Shown: positions 49,645-60,156 of the stretch, piece after piece
Numbering within the stretch: position 1 is the first letter of the stretch
How the letters are laid out: the number at the start of each line of letters is the position of its first letter
Assembly (NCBI GenBank): GCA_020002185.1
Contig: CM034543.1
Coordinates: 12,305,453-12,369,452 of the forward strand
Source: Paraescarpia echinospica
Taxonomy: Eukaryota; Annelida; Polychaeta; Sabellida; Siboglinidae
Direction: 5' to 3'
Length of the DNA stretch: 64,000 nucleotides
Translations under genes and position numbers: made by a program
The notes under the pieces: generated by a model
The model's database searches: none
What the model saw: the letters and a program-made list of their open reading frames with translations, nothing else
Told to the model about the DNA's origin: nothing

Positions 49645-50250
49645 TTACAGCGCATTTAGTTCATCCTCCCGATTGACGGTTTTGATTGTTCCCTGTAGAT
49701 CCTTCGTGACAATCCTTCCGTCGTACGACCAACAATCGAGAATCTTGTGCTGTTTCTTTAATGACCGGCATAAGAACAGTAGTCTTGCTCTCTTCTGGGT
49801 GAGGTCTTCCGATTTGTAATCTTTGAACTGGACTATAATTTGACGCGAGTGGTTTCTGTTTGAAGCGGATGTTCTGGGCCCAATTCTATGGGCTCTGTTG
49901 ATATGGTTCACTGTTAATGGCACGTCCATATCGTAAAACAAGTTAGTGATAATCTTGTCAAGTTGTTCACCGTCTTTGTTTTCCTCTATTCCTCTTATGC
50001 GCACTGAGGACCGACGGCTGTCAACAGCTTGTTCAAGTTGTTCGATCCGTGCGTCCTTGGCTGTCAACTCCTTCTCTAGATCACTAAGCCTTCTGTTTAT
50101 TTTGTCAGCAACTATTGTAGCAATCCGGGTAGCGAGGGCCGTGATTACGTCATCGTCACCTAGCGCTAGCTTGATTTGTTCTACAAGTTCATCGGTGGTC
50201 GAGGTAGGTCTCTTCTTGCCCATTGTTGCTGTTGGTTGTATGTTACGCAA
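49645..50250 (-). CDS. LINE ORF1 protein, coiled coil and RRM
   Basis: An intact 201-codon frame. Residues about 15-55 are predicted helical (ELVEQIKLALGDDDVITALA), and residues 50-75 form a coiled coil (INRRLSDLEKELTAKDARIE, QLEQAVDSRRS). The RRM-like part starts SVRIRGIEENKDGEQLDKII and includes VNHINRAHRIGPR, RQIIVQFKDYKSEDLTQKRA and a C-terminal domain with KILDCWSYDGRIVTKD. This is the layout of L1/CR1-group ORF1 proteins that coat the RNA as trimers. The Met at 50250 lies 27 bp upstream of a second Met (MGKKRPTS); either could be used. No stop or frameshift is visible, unlike ORF2. Confidence 0.85.
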   Translation of the reverse strand: MRNIQPTATMGKKRPTSTTDELVEQIKLALGDDDVITALATRIATIVADKINRRLSDLEKELTAKDARIEQLEQAVDSRRSSVRIRGIEENKDGEQLDKIITNLFYDMDVPLTVNHINRAHRIGPRTSASNRNHSRQIIVQFKDYKSEDLTQKRARLLFLCRSLKKQHKILDCWSYDGRIVTKDLQGTIKTVNREDELNAL

Positions 50251-50633
50251 TAGTTGGGTCTAACCACAGGCTTCAAGCAAACGTTGACGCGTCTGGGCGT
50301 GTCGTGGGCGACAATATGGTTGTTACACGATCCGTGTTATTATGCACGTTCCTGAGTATCCACTAGTCGGCCCTGTTCACTTCAGCACAAACACGGGACT
50401 TTTCAGTGCATTCCTCTTACATTCTCACTCGAAATCGAGGAGTGCGAAGAAATCGTGCAGTCTGTCATATGGCACACCCATTCATTGTCTTGTCAGACTC
50501 CGCCTCCAATGCAACCACGTTCTTTTTACCTTTGGCGGTCAAAACAGTTCTTTAGCTACTGCATTTATTTATCCAGCTGCGCAACCTGAAGATGCATGGC
50601 TACACAAACGGTCATGATAAGGATCGGATAAAT

Positions 50634-50642
50634 TTGCTCCAT
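50634..50642. repeat. Target-site duplication, right of nested LINE
   Basis: Second copy of ttgctccat. The bases on the outer sides differ from those at 45965-45973, which limits the duplication to 9 bp. Confidence 0.85.
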
Positions 50643-50830
50643 AATCTCCAACACCATTTTCTACCGTTCCTTTGTTCGTTTGCTTCCGCTCCAGGTCCCG
50701 CTCTTCGCTGAGTCATCAGCCGCACTGCGCGACAGCTTAAACTTCTCCAACTCCGTCGTGAAGCACGCCTTGACAGAATCGTTAATCTCGTCGATCCACC
50801 CATACTATTCATGTTTTGGTACGTTACCTA
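50643..50830 (-). pseudogene. LINE ORF1 coiled-coil half, 5' piece of split ORF
   Basis: The minus strand encodes WIDEINDSVKACFTTELEKF followed by KLSRSAADDS in one frame. After frameshifts it continues with ERDLERKQTNKGTVENG and VLEIMEQ at the junction. These are heptad-like helices of the kind that precede the RRM in L1-type ORF1. Joined through one copy of the duplication, VLEIMEQ leads into YARRPNLRF at 45964. The upstream start is not resolved. Confidence 0.65.
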
Positions 50831-51885
50831 GCAACATTATTTGAATATGGGGAGTTCATCAGCGGTTCAGCATACTTCCCGGGTCGTGCTGTCTCGTCGC
50901 CCTGTCTTGGATCTTGACATCGGAAGACGGGAGTGTGCTGTTGGAGATATTTCGCCGGAAATTCACCGGTTTGCTGTCTCGAAAACTCCAAGACGGGAGA
51001 AATGCTGTTAGTGATTTTTTACCTGACATTCTGCAGTTCAGCATGTCTGCCGTGATGTTGCGTTGTCTCGAAGACGGGGGGGGGGAGGCTGCCATTGCAG
51101 ATTTTCAAAAACGTTCTCCCGGATTTCACGAGAGAGTTGGCAGATACACATATATGTGTTTGATATCCCATTGTAGCCGCTATGGCCACTGTGCCACTGC
51201 GATTCTCAAAAGCCATGTCCTGGAATAAAATATGTTGTGTTTCATAATAACAAATTATGTATGCACTTTCAAATGGTACTATCAAAGTTTGAAAACCACA
51301 ACTGCATATAAATCGCATAAGCGTACAACATAAAAAGAACCCCCTAAATGTGTCATCTTACGGAAACTGCTGAGTGACAGCGGCGTGAGACTGTGTGACG
51401 TAACTAGTGGACTACAGCCGCCAACCTGGAACGCCCTGACTGATTGAGAGCCGCTCCACGAGGGCCCCGCGTCGTGTTTTCTGCCAACAAATTGGGTCTT
51501 TGGTGAAGATGTGCACCGATCTTCCAGTCAAATCCGAATTGCCACAACACATATCTTCATTAATTATACATATTGATGATAAAAACAGCTGAAATATAAT
51601 TATTCTGAAATTACATTTATCCGCGTAACCCGTGCGACCGATTGCAGGCCGTTCTACTAGTGATGTCACGTATCTTCGCCTTCGGACATTTCCGGAAAAC
51701 AGACATTTCTTGGTTTGCACTGTGCCCGGGCTCTGTATGTCCAATTTTATCAATGTTTTGGCAAACACGCTGTTTCGAATTTGTGATAACATTGAATAAC
51801 ATACATGTACACGTATATTTACATAGTTCTCTGAAAAAAACAATGTGTACAGGATATGGCCTTTAAGTTTAACGGTAAGTAGACA
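50831..51885. other. No feature recognised
   Basis: ORFs on both strands at 50859-51318 overlap each other and contain short internal repeats of a cgaagacggg-type block, including a run of nine G at 51076. None matches a family I know. Confidence 0.45.
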
Positions 51886-51950
51886 CAGTGGTTGTGCAGT
51901 TGTGAGCACATCCGTCTGGCATGCCAGAGCTCTGGGATAAAACCCAGACT
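51886..51950 (+). mobile_element. tRNA-derived SINE head
   Basis: The order of elements follows a tRNA: a D-arm-like ggttgtgcagttgtgagcac (A-box region), then a palindromic anticodon-arm region tctggcatgccaga at 51915-51928, then a T-arm with stem ctggg/cccag (51932-51936 with 51943-51947) around ataaaa. The anticodon loop is too short, and the T-loop lacks the usual TTCGA, so this is not a working tRNA gene. It fits the decayed head of a SINE. The tail beyond about 51960 was not assigned to a known SINE class. Confidence 0.55.
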
Positions 51951-51960
51951 TGGGTTGGTA

Positions 51961-53800
51961 CTTATCGTGTACACGTGGCTAATTATTCCAATGAAACCAC
52001 GTATTACAATACTATTAGTCTGGCATTATGAGTGACATGCAGCAAAATGGATATACTTTAAATCGCTATCATCCTTAGGGGTAGAGATGACGGGGTCTTA
52101 GCAGAGGAAATTAATTATTGCTTATCGCGGTTTGACACACCCGATTTTCGTTTTGACTTTGACGATGCAAACCCGTGATACGCCAAATAGAATATGAACA
52201 TATTCCATAATGTGTCATTACGGCTAACACATTGGTGTATTTCGCCTAAATAATATATACACCATTTACATACGTAGCCTATGGTTCGTAGTAATCTATC
52301 TTATACAATGATATTTAATTATGTACGGCGTTAGAAGTCATCACTGCCATTAATCGCCATTCTCAAGAGAGTTTCCATGTTTTCTGTTATTTTAATCGAA
52401 AAATTTTCTTTGCGAAATCTGATATTTAGACAAAACCCCATTTCTTTCCAGAAAGCTAACCAACATCTACATCATTACTTGTTAAGGATTTCATCGAAGA
52501 CATCCTTCAAACTAATATATCAATAGTTACATGAACACACCTCAAGCAATTATATTACTGTCGTGGTACAGTGGCATCGGAGAATGAAAAAATACATTTG
52601 TAAGTCAGAAGCATTGGCAACATAACTTGTTTGGTAGATAGCTTCACATATGTTGAGGGGAAATGGCCAATACCTGATTGGGGGTGTTAGGTTTTATCTT
52701 TATTAGTAAGCTATTAAAATTATATGTTATAACATGATTAATGAGTTACACATGTTGATGGAATGCGTTTTATTATCGACAAGTGCAAGGGTACAATAAT
52801 GCAACATTGTTTCCTATACAATTAAACGCGCTATAGAGAGCAGCGCCTCAGGAAAACCGAAGCATAACAATTGGCTGCAAAACTTCTTTTTCCAGACACT
52901 CCAATGATACTTGACGCGTTTGCTAGTCACATCGCAGTCTATTGGTTTCCAAACGGTCCTGCACATCTGTTGATGGCCTCAATTATGCTTGCATGTCGCA
53001 TTACCCAAAATGTTACAATAGCAACGACAACGGCCCTGGCAACTGCATTTGTATATTCTGCAATGAATGCTATATCCAGTTGCAAGAGAAATGTACAATA
53101 TTGGTTCGGTTAACAAAGTGGATTATTTGGTATGTATAATTGTGAGCATAAATGTCACAAAAGCACTGAAATAATATCGTTGCCGTTACACAGACTACAT
53201 TTGCTAAACTAGCTGGCATATATACGTCGTTTATTAAGAAGGCACAATAAATAAGAAAAAAGAAGACATTATATTAAATATATTATGCAAAGCACAACAA
53301 TAAATCTAAGAAAGGATTATTTTTTTAGAGTGGTTGGACCCTAAAAAGGCGTGCATGAATAAGTAGTAGAAACATCGTCTATATAATTTATTGTCTATTC
53401 AATCAACATGATATGACTATGAAGCACAAATAGCACTGTCTACTGGAACAGAGAACTAAAAACCTGTACTATTAAAGTATTAAGACGATGATCTGAGTAT
53501 TGGGGAACTAAATCGATACTGCGGTCAGAATCGACAATAAGACGATTGCACTGTTGGCTCTCTGGATACTGAGGCGTTATATGTGTGACTTGCCACAGCA
53601 AATTGGGATTAAGTCACACATTTGTGAAATGGATTGTTGTACATTTTGGATTGCACAGACCATAAACTTTAAAAGCATATCTCCTTCGTTGAAAAATCTT
53701 CAGCAATTTCTGATTTATTGCTAAATTTTAAGCAAACTGCAAAACGGCGACATTTTGAGAAAAGAGATCATTTGGATTCTTAGTCTTTCTCAATTTATAA
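51961..53800. other. No gene recognised; one Cys-rich frame
   Basis: Mostly AT-rich without structure. A plus-strand frame at about 52942-53112 is unusually Cys-rich (CMSHYPKCYNSNDNGPGNCI, then CIFCNECYIQLQEKC) and follows a splice-acceptor-like ttctttttccag at 52885-52896. However, a stop lies at 52924 between that site and the frame, so the pairing does not work. No family is assigned. Confidence 0.35.
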
Positions 53801-53870
53801 TTATATATATATATATATATATGTATAGACAGACAGACATACATACATACAGACAGACAGATACATAGCT
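53801..53870 (+). repeat. TA run and CAGA/CATA tetranucleotides
   Basis: A short TA microsatellite (53801-53822) followed by CAGA and CATA units. Confidence 0.9.
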
Positions 53871-54184
53871 ATTGCGACGTGTAAGGGGTTCCACCATTCG
53901 TTAACAATAATTCAAGCCCCATCTCTCTAGCACAAAGATAATATTCATTTCAGTAATATCATTAAGAGCATTTGTTTGTTTCAGAAATGTACATATAGTA
54001 TCGGATGATTTTGATTCAAACATGAAGTAATCGGGAGTTTTTTCGGATTATAGGTGCATCTACACAGAAAGCAAGCTTTTCAATGTTAAGCCAAACTGTT
54101 ATCCTGCCTAAACGCTTATGTAAGATATACATAAAGAGTACGTTTTTGTTGCATTTAAGCTGAATTAAACGAACATATATGAAT

Positions 54185-54760
54185 TTGGATGTCGGCCATT
54201 TTCGATTTCAATATATATGTCATATAGGGAAACAACACGTGGAAGAAATTGATTAATTAACCCTGACTATGTTGGTATAGATACCAATATCATGTTTGTA
54301 TGTTTTGTAGAAGTTGAGACATTCAGACAGATTATTTACATGGCAGCCATTTTGTCTTTCAATATGGCTCTCATCCGAGAATAATGCGAGTGGCACTAGC
54401 ATTAACAGTTTGTAAAACGTCCATGCATGGCAGACATCTTTAATTACAATATGGCTCTGATCTGAGGAAATGGCATATGACAGAAATGGGTTCGTTGACC
54501 CTGAAAATGTTGGTTTAGAGATAAAGAACATGTTTTTATGTTGCTTTGAAACTGAGATATTTGGATATTGGATTTCCATGGCGGCCATCTTGAATTTCAA
54601 AATGGCCTTCATCCTTCGATAAATCAAGTGGCAGAAATGGATACCTTGACCTTGGAAATGTTAGTTTAGATGCCAAGATCATATATCTATGTTGTTTAGA
54701 AGCTGATATACGTGCCTGATGAATTTAAGTGGCGGCCATTTTAAGATGACGGCTAGGTAC
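54185..54760 (+). repeat. Diverged tandem repeat, unit about 152 bp
   Basis: A motif like ggcggccattttg recurs at about 54191, 54345, 54427, 54582 and 54733. Most steps are 151-155 bp, with one shorter step. Each unit also carries a gaccttg..aaatgttggtttaga..ccaagatcat..gtt-type stretch and a gaagctgagatattc-type stretch. Units are well diverged, so this is an old array. I associate arrays of this kind with marine-invertebrate genomes, but that is from memory. Minus-strand ORF 54253-54627 crosses it and is not a gene. Confidence 0.75.
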
Positions 54761-56029
54761 AATGTCCATAGCGATGGGTATCTAGTCTAATATGATTCTA
54801 CATATCATAAACTACATATGTGCCAAATTTCATGCATTTATAAAAAAAGTGCACAATTCATCAAAGTTCTGGCTCTTCGCCGCTGTACTTCAATAAACAC
54901 ATACCGCGCACATCTCGTTTTCTGACCAATGTCACAGACGAATCTTCATCCAAATAAAATACTAACTATTACGTATCTCAGCAGAACTATTGTTAGCAGA
55001 ATATCATTGTAATACGTAACTTTCAAAGAAATAAAGCAAGTTTTATAGCAGTTGTGGTTTTGAAATTAATATGGCAAACAAGGCAATTGTATAATACCAA
55101 TACTTGCATACAATAAGTTCCAACTGTGTTTAATGTTTCTCGTTACAGCTTGATACATTTCAAATGACCGTAGAGTTGTTGATAGTCAACTGTTTCATAT
55201 TGTTGTCATGACACATGCTTATAACAATTCAAATCAGATACGACATAACAGTTTTCCAGTGTACACACTGTTCATACCGTGTTTTCCACCTGACCCGCAT
55301 TGTCATTGGCTAAACCCGACAGCTTCATTGTTGCAAACAGTAGGACGACGACCATGCGCATTGTGTCTACAACAAAGTGAAAGCGACAATCCACATTGAA
55401 TGTCGTTTTTACCAAATGTGTTACAATGGGTCGTTTTTACCAAAAAATGCCAACACTGTTTGCCATCCAGATTCGCGTCACGTCATGTTTTGAAGGAGTT
55501 CGTCTCGCGGTAACTGTTTGCAATTATATTACCAAAATCGACTTTTAAATTGAACAAAATAAGAGTTACACAGTTAGAATATTGGTCTATTTCGCACAAA
55601 TTTATGATGATATTTGTACAAAATCCGGCACATTTCAGTTAGCGTGTCCGACTCACAGTCCGTTTATATTACACGACGTGCAGTATGAACTATCTTACCT
55701 GAATGAGACAGCCGTGGCTCCTGCAGTCACCGAATGAAATCAGAGAAGGAAGTTGCCGTTTTAAATGGCTGGCGTAAATGTCACGCGTGATCGCTATCAC
55801 GTAGTCTGTTATTTGAGTTCGTGACTTGTTTTGGAACACTGCTAGTTGTATATACAGTACACCGATTGCCATTATAGTATTCGGTGATTTTGTTTATCAT
55901 GGGGTAATCTGTCAAAAAGGCATCTAGGTGGCTAAAAAATATTCGGAAACAAATATAAATATATTTTCTGGTCAGAATACATCTAGGCAGGTTTTGTTGG
56001 TTAAGTAATTTTGTGCGAAATAATGTCGT
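54761..56029. other. No feature recognised
   Basis: AT-rich sequence. Short ORFs at 55208-55399 (+) and 55690-55872 (-) lack known motifs. Confidence 0.45.
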
Positions 56030-56577
56030 TTTGCATAAATATCACTCACACAGACTGCGATTCCGATCATGTGCCAGTGCGAGCCAAGTTCCGACTGAAA
56101 CTGAAGAAAAGGAAAATAGCAACAAGGAACCTGAAACTAGACATGAATATACTAAAATCAGATTCAGCGATCAAAGGGAAATTCAATGTAGCAGTACAAA
56201 ACAGTTTCAATATTCTGAATGAAAAGTCAAGATGTGGACGACCAATGGGAACAAATGAAGGAATCAATAACACAGGCTGCAGAAGAAACTATTCCTAGGC
56301 AATGCAGAAAAGTAAAAATGGATGACTGACAATATTCTAAAGTTGATGGATGAAAGGAGGACAATTAAGCAAAATCATGATGCATATGTAGCAATGAACA
56401 AAGATATAACGGCCAAATGTAATCTAGCGAAAGAGGAATGGCTTAATGAATTATGCAAAGAAATTGAACAGAAGAATATGCACGACACAAAATCCATGCA
56501 TGCTAGAATAAGAGAAATCACAGGAAAAGACATGCTCAGCTACAGGTTGCCTGAAATATAAAGAAGGAAACATAATA

Positions 56578-57576
56578 ATGGACAAAGACAAAATACTCGA
56601 GAGATGGTCAGAATATATTGGTGAACTGTACGATGATGAAAGGGGTGAAAGACCATCAATTAAGAAGAACTTTGATGGTCCTCCTATATTGAAGGACGAG
56701 GTTCGAAAAACCATCAGATCAATGAAAAAGGGAAAAGCTGCTGGACCAGATAATATTACCATTGAAATGATTGAGTGTTTAGAGGAATTTGGTATTTATA
56801 TAGTAACAGACTTCTTGAGCAAAATATATGACAGCGGACGAATCCCAACTGATTTATCCAGTTCCATTTGTGTAGCAATACCAAAGAAATCAGGTGCGAT
56901 TGATTGTGAACTACACCGTACAATTAGTCTCATGAGTCACTTCACCAAGATGTTGCTTAACATTATTATGACCAGAATGAGAAACAAAATAAATCCGGAA
57001 ATTGCTGAAGAACAATGTGAATTTGTAGAAGATAAAGGTACAAATAATGCAATATACATCCTACGAACACTGACTGAGAGAGCACTGGAAGTGCAGAAAG
57101 ATCTGTATGTATGTTTTATTGATTACACAAAGGCATTTGACAGAGTTCGTCATGAAGAAATCATATCAATGCTGGAAATATTGAACATTGATGGGAAAGA
57201 TCTGAGAGTTGTGACAAATATGTACTGGGAACAAACAGCAGCAATACGAATAGAAAATGACATCAGTAAATTTCAAGAAATAAAACGTGGTGTAAGACAA
57301 GGGTGTGTCCTATCATCCGATCTCTTTTCACTATACAGTGAGGTTATCTTACGCACATTAGAAGATATGCTAGGCATTCAAGTAGGGGGATACAACATTA
57401 ATTATTTACAATATGCAGATGACACGGTACTGATTGCTGAGAACGAAATAGATCTACAACAGAGGCTAGATACAGTAATAAGGGAAAGTGAGAAAAAAGG
57501 TCTGTCCCTGAACAAAAAGAAAACAGAAATCGTGGTCATCTCAAACAAAATTACACTCCAACATGCAACATGGTAG
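56578..57576 (+). pseudogene. RTE-like reverse transcriptase
   Basis: A 332-codon frame. Motifs: KKGKAAGPDNITIEMIECLE, SSICVAIPKKSGAIDCELHR (the usual N-x-R-x-I-S appears as LHRTISL), VCFIDYTKAFDRVRHEEI with the catalytic Asp, IKRGVRQGCVLSSDLFSLYS (the usual G-V-R-Q-G-C-(V/I)-L-S-P has Ser for Pro), and NYLQYADDTVLIAENEIDLQ with both Asp residues. The frame ends by a shift and continues at 57570. Catalytic residues are complete, but the missing 5' part and the shifts make the element inactive. Confidence 0.9.
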
Positions 57577-58184
57577 CATATGGCACTGTTTTGAAGCAAG
57601 TCCGAACGTTTATGTATATGGGATCACTAATATTATCCGACGGTCGATGCAACGATGATATAAAGAGAAGAATTGCTCAAGCCAAAACAGCTTTTCACCA
57701 CATGAAAAACATTTTAACAAATAAATATATATCAATTGAAGTGAGAAAACGTGTACTGCAATGTTACATAGAGCCCATATTGCTATATGGATGTGAATCC
57801 TGGACAATAACCAAAAGATCACAAAAAAACATAGAAGCCACTGAAATGTGGTTCTTAAGAAGAATGCTGCGAGTGCCATGCACTGCAAAGCAAAGCAATG
57901 AAGTGATCCTCAGGACAGCCAAATCAAAAAGAAAGATCATCAACAAAGTTAGAACACAACAAACACGATTTATAGGCCACGTCATGAGAACGAAAAAGTT
58001 AGAACAAATAGTAACAACTGGAAAGATAGAAGGAAAAAGATCCAGAGTACGCCAGAGAATAAAAATAATAGATAGTCTCTCAACATGGTGTGGAAGGAGC
58101 ACAACAGAACTGCTACAAACTACACATGACCGTGCGGTTTGGAGGGCCATGATTGCCAACGCCTGTGACAGACATGGCACATAG
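57570..58184 (+). pseudogene. RTE-like LINE C-terminal region
   Basis: A 204-codon frame with FMYMGSLILSDGRCNDDIKR, YIEPILLYGCESWTITKRSQ, MWFLRRMLRVPCTAKQSNEV, RFIGHVMRTKKLEQIVTTGK and IEGKRSRVRQRI, ending MIANACDRHGT. It is characteristic of the long C-terminal tail of RTE-like LINEs. The frame is open throughout. It starts after a -1 type shift relative to the RT frame, with a 7-base overlap. Confidence 0.9.
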
Positions 58185-58404
58185 AAGAAGAAGAAGAATC
58201 ACATAATTTGGCCAACAAACACTTCTTGAATATTGAGTCTGTATAATAAGCATATTCCATAGGTCCTACTACTCCGTGGGGTTAGTTATTTCTAATTGGC
58301 ATGTGCGCAGATTAATTATCATGTATTGAAGTGATCAAGCAGCATTGTGACCCAAGCATGGTAGGTGCCTCTTCCACAAATTATACACAACAAATATACC
58401 CAAC

Positions 58405-58533
58405 AATTCGCCAACCATACGCCAACCATACACAAACAAACCGCCAACAATACGCCAACAATACGCCAACCATACGCCAACAATACACAAACAAACCGTC
58501 AACAATACGCCAACAATACGCCAACAATACTCT
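58405..58533 (+). repeat. 11-bp minisatellite (ccaacaatacg) with longer period
   Basis: Units of ccaacaatacg and variants (ccaaccatacg), interrupted twice by acacaaacaaaccg. This gives a longer period of about 55-57 bp. The Thr/Asn/Gln frames over it are artefacts. Confidence 0.85.
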
Positions 58534-58602
58534 GTCAGATAAGTGATTACTAACTAGTAGGAATGCCTTTCATGTTTACCATTGCAGTGCTGCATTATAA
58601 AT

Positions 58603-58880
58603 AACACTTCTATATGATCTCCTCTCAATCTCCTGGTCTTTAGTGTTGTTAAGCCGCATTTCTTTAGGCGTATTTCCTAACTAAGATCCCTCAGTTTTGG
58701 AATCAGTTTAGTTGCTCTCCTCTGTACTCTTTCTAGCATATCTATGTCCTTCCTGCGATAGGGCCTCCACGCTTGAATATAATATTCTAAATGAGGCCTA
58801 ACTATTGTTTTGTACAGCGGTATTATTAGCTCTTTTTCCTTATACGTTATGTTTCGCCTAATTAATCGAAGGATTTGATT
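58603..58880 (-). pseudogene. CR1 LINE fragment
   Basis: It matches the CR1 right copy at about 42216-42490 in the same strand sense, covering the RT thumb region (the frame encoding the PKLRDLSYEIRLKKCGLTTL-like stretch). Both ends are internal to the element, so this is a fragment left by later rearrangement and not a simple 5'-truncated insertion. Confidence 0.85.
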
Positions 58881-59490
58881 TGATTACAGGCGGGTTTCTA
58901 TTTGACAGCGATTTACCAATGTTTTTCTAGAAGTGACTCATTATATGAACATGTATACGCTGATATGACATACGCTAATAAAAAAAACTGACACCGGCAA
59001 AACACAGACGTTTCAACATAAATGTATAAAACTGTCATATCACACCCGTAATAGGATATCGACTTGATACACACACTGACAAAAGCAGTGAATGTGCAAA
59101 TGAATTTTGTTTTTTTATAACACACCTTCGTAGGAAGCTCGTGTTAGTTTCTTTTGGAACTCTATAGATATATTTAAGAAACACACAACGGAGAGATCTG
59201 AATACCTATTGCGCGACGGTTTCTGAACGTTTGGTTATTTTACGTAGATTAACACTAAGATTAAACTTCAACCTTCATGTTACACCTATCATCATTTCCC
59301 GATCAATGTACACATTTAACTAATCTATGTATAATCACATATAGTGTATGTATTAGGAAGTGTATTGATCTACTTAGTTTAGTTCGAGTTCTCTATGTGT
59401 ACTGTATAATAGCCTTTGCAGCGGAATCATTTGCAGAATTGTTTCACAAATATTACACAACGTAATATACAGACACGTTGTCGAATATGT
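58881..59490. other. No feature recognised
   Basis: AT-rich with short ORFs of no known type. Confidence 0.45.
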
Positions 59491-60156
59491 ATTGTAGTTT
59501 GTCAGATCAACTGTCATTAGAGGCATGGTAGTTGTATATGTGTTCACATTAGTGATATCGTGATATTGTAGTTTGTCAGATCAACTGTCATAAGAGGCAT
59601 GGTAGTTGTATATGTGTTCACAGTAGTGATATCGTTATATTGTAGTTTGTCAGATCAACTGTCATTAGAGGCATGGTAGTTGTATATGTGTTCACAGTAG
59701 TGATATCGTGATATTGTAGTTTGTCAGATCAACTGTCATTAGAGGCATGGTAGTTGTATATGTGTTCACAGTAGTGATATCGTGATATTGTAGTTTGTCA
59801 GATCAACTGTCATAAGAGGCATGGTAGTTGTATATGTGTTCACAGTAGTGATATCGTGATATTGTAGTTTGTCAGATCAACTGTCATAAGAGGCATGGTA
59901 GTTGTATATGTGTTCACAGTAGTGATATCGTGATATTGTAGTTTGTCAGATCAACTGTCATAAGAGGCATGGTAGTTGTATATGTGTTCACAGTAGTGAT
60001 ATCGTGATATTGTAGTTTGTCAGATCAACTGTCATAAGAGGCATGGTAATTGTATATGTGTTCACAGTAGTGATATCGTGATATTGTAGTTTGTCAGATC
60101 AACTGTCATAAGAGGCATGGTAGTTGTATATGTGTTCACAGTAGTGATATCGTGAT
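59491..60156 (+). repeat. 74-bp minisatellite, nine copies
   Basis: attgtagttt recurs at 59491, 59565, 59639, 59713, 59787, 59861, 59935, 60009 and 60083, exactly 74 bp apart, giving 9 full units. Units are nearly identical, with variants at cattagagg/cataagagg, cacattagtg/cacagtagtg and gtagttg/gtaattg. Each unit contains agtgatatcgtgatat, a near-palindrome. There is no spacer, so it is not a CRISPR array. 74 is not divisible by three and no frame stays open. Confidence 0.97.

Larger units (their letters stand above)
45974..50633 (-). mobile_element. Near full-length LINE (CR1/Daphne/Crack-like), 4.66 kb
   Basis: Minus-strand LINE with 5' UTR (50633 to about 50251), ORF1 (50250-49645), ORF2 endonuclease (49341-48313), RT (47827-46277) and a short 3' UTR ending in an A-rich tail (tctttttttt at 45974 onward on plus). 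It is flanked by a perfect 9-bp duplication. The complete length and clear duplication suggest a fairly recent insertion, but ORF2 has frameshifts in and after the endonuclease and one TGA in the RT. The clade is judged from the RT tail pattern (YNTR ... GPKIWN) and is tentative. Confidence 0.85.
56030..58196 (+). mobile_element. RTE-like LINE, 5'-truncated, decayed
   Basis: It begins at the endonuclease C-terminus (CDSDHVPVRAKFRLKLKK at about 56056), then a linker (56322-56561), RT (56578-57576), a C-terminal region (57570-58184) and a (GAA)n tail at about 58184-58196. A short simple-repeat tail is typical of RTE-type LINEs. Frameshifts separate each block. The family is the one often annotated as endonuclease-reverse transcriptase or mis-named after a craniofacial development protein in invertebrate genomes. 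Confidence 0.85.

Noticed and set aside
51886..51950. Functional tRNA gene
   Set aside because: Anticodon loop too short, T-loop motif missing and acceptor stem not closed.
57402..58180. Minus-strand ORFs opposite the RTE-like element
   Set aside because: Antisense shadows of the RT and C-terminal frames.
59491..60156. CRISPR array
   Set aside because: Units abut with no unique spacers, and the window is animal DNA.
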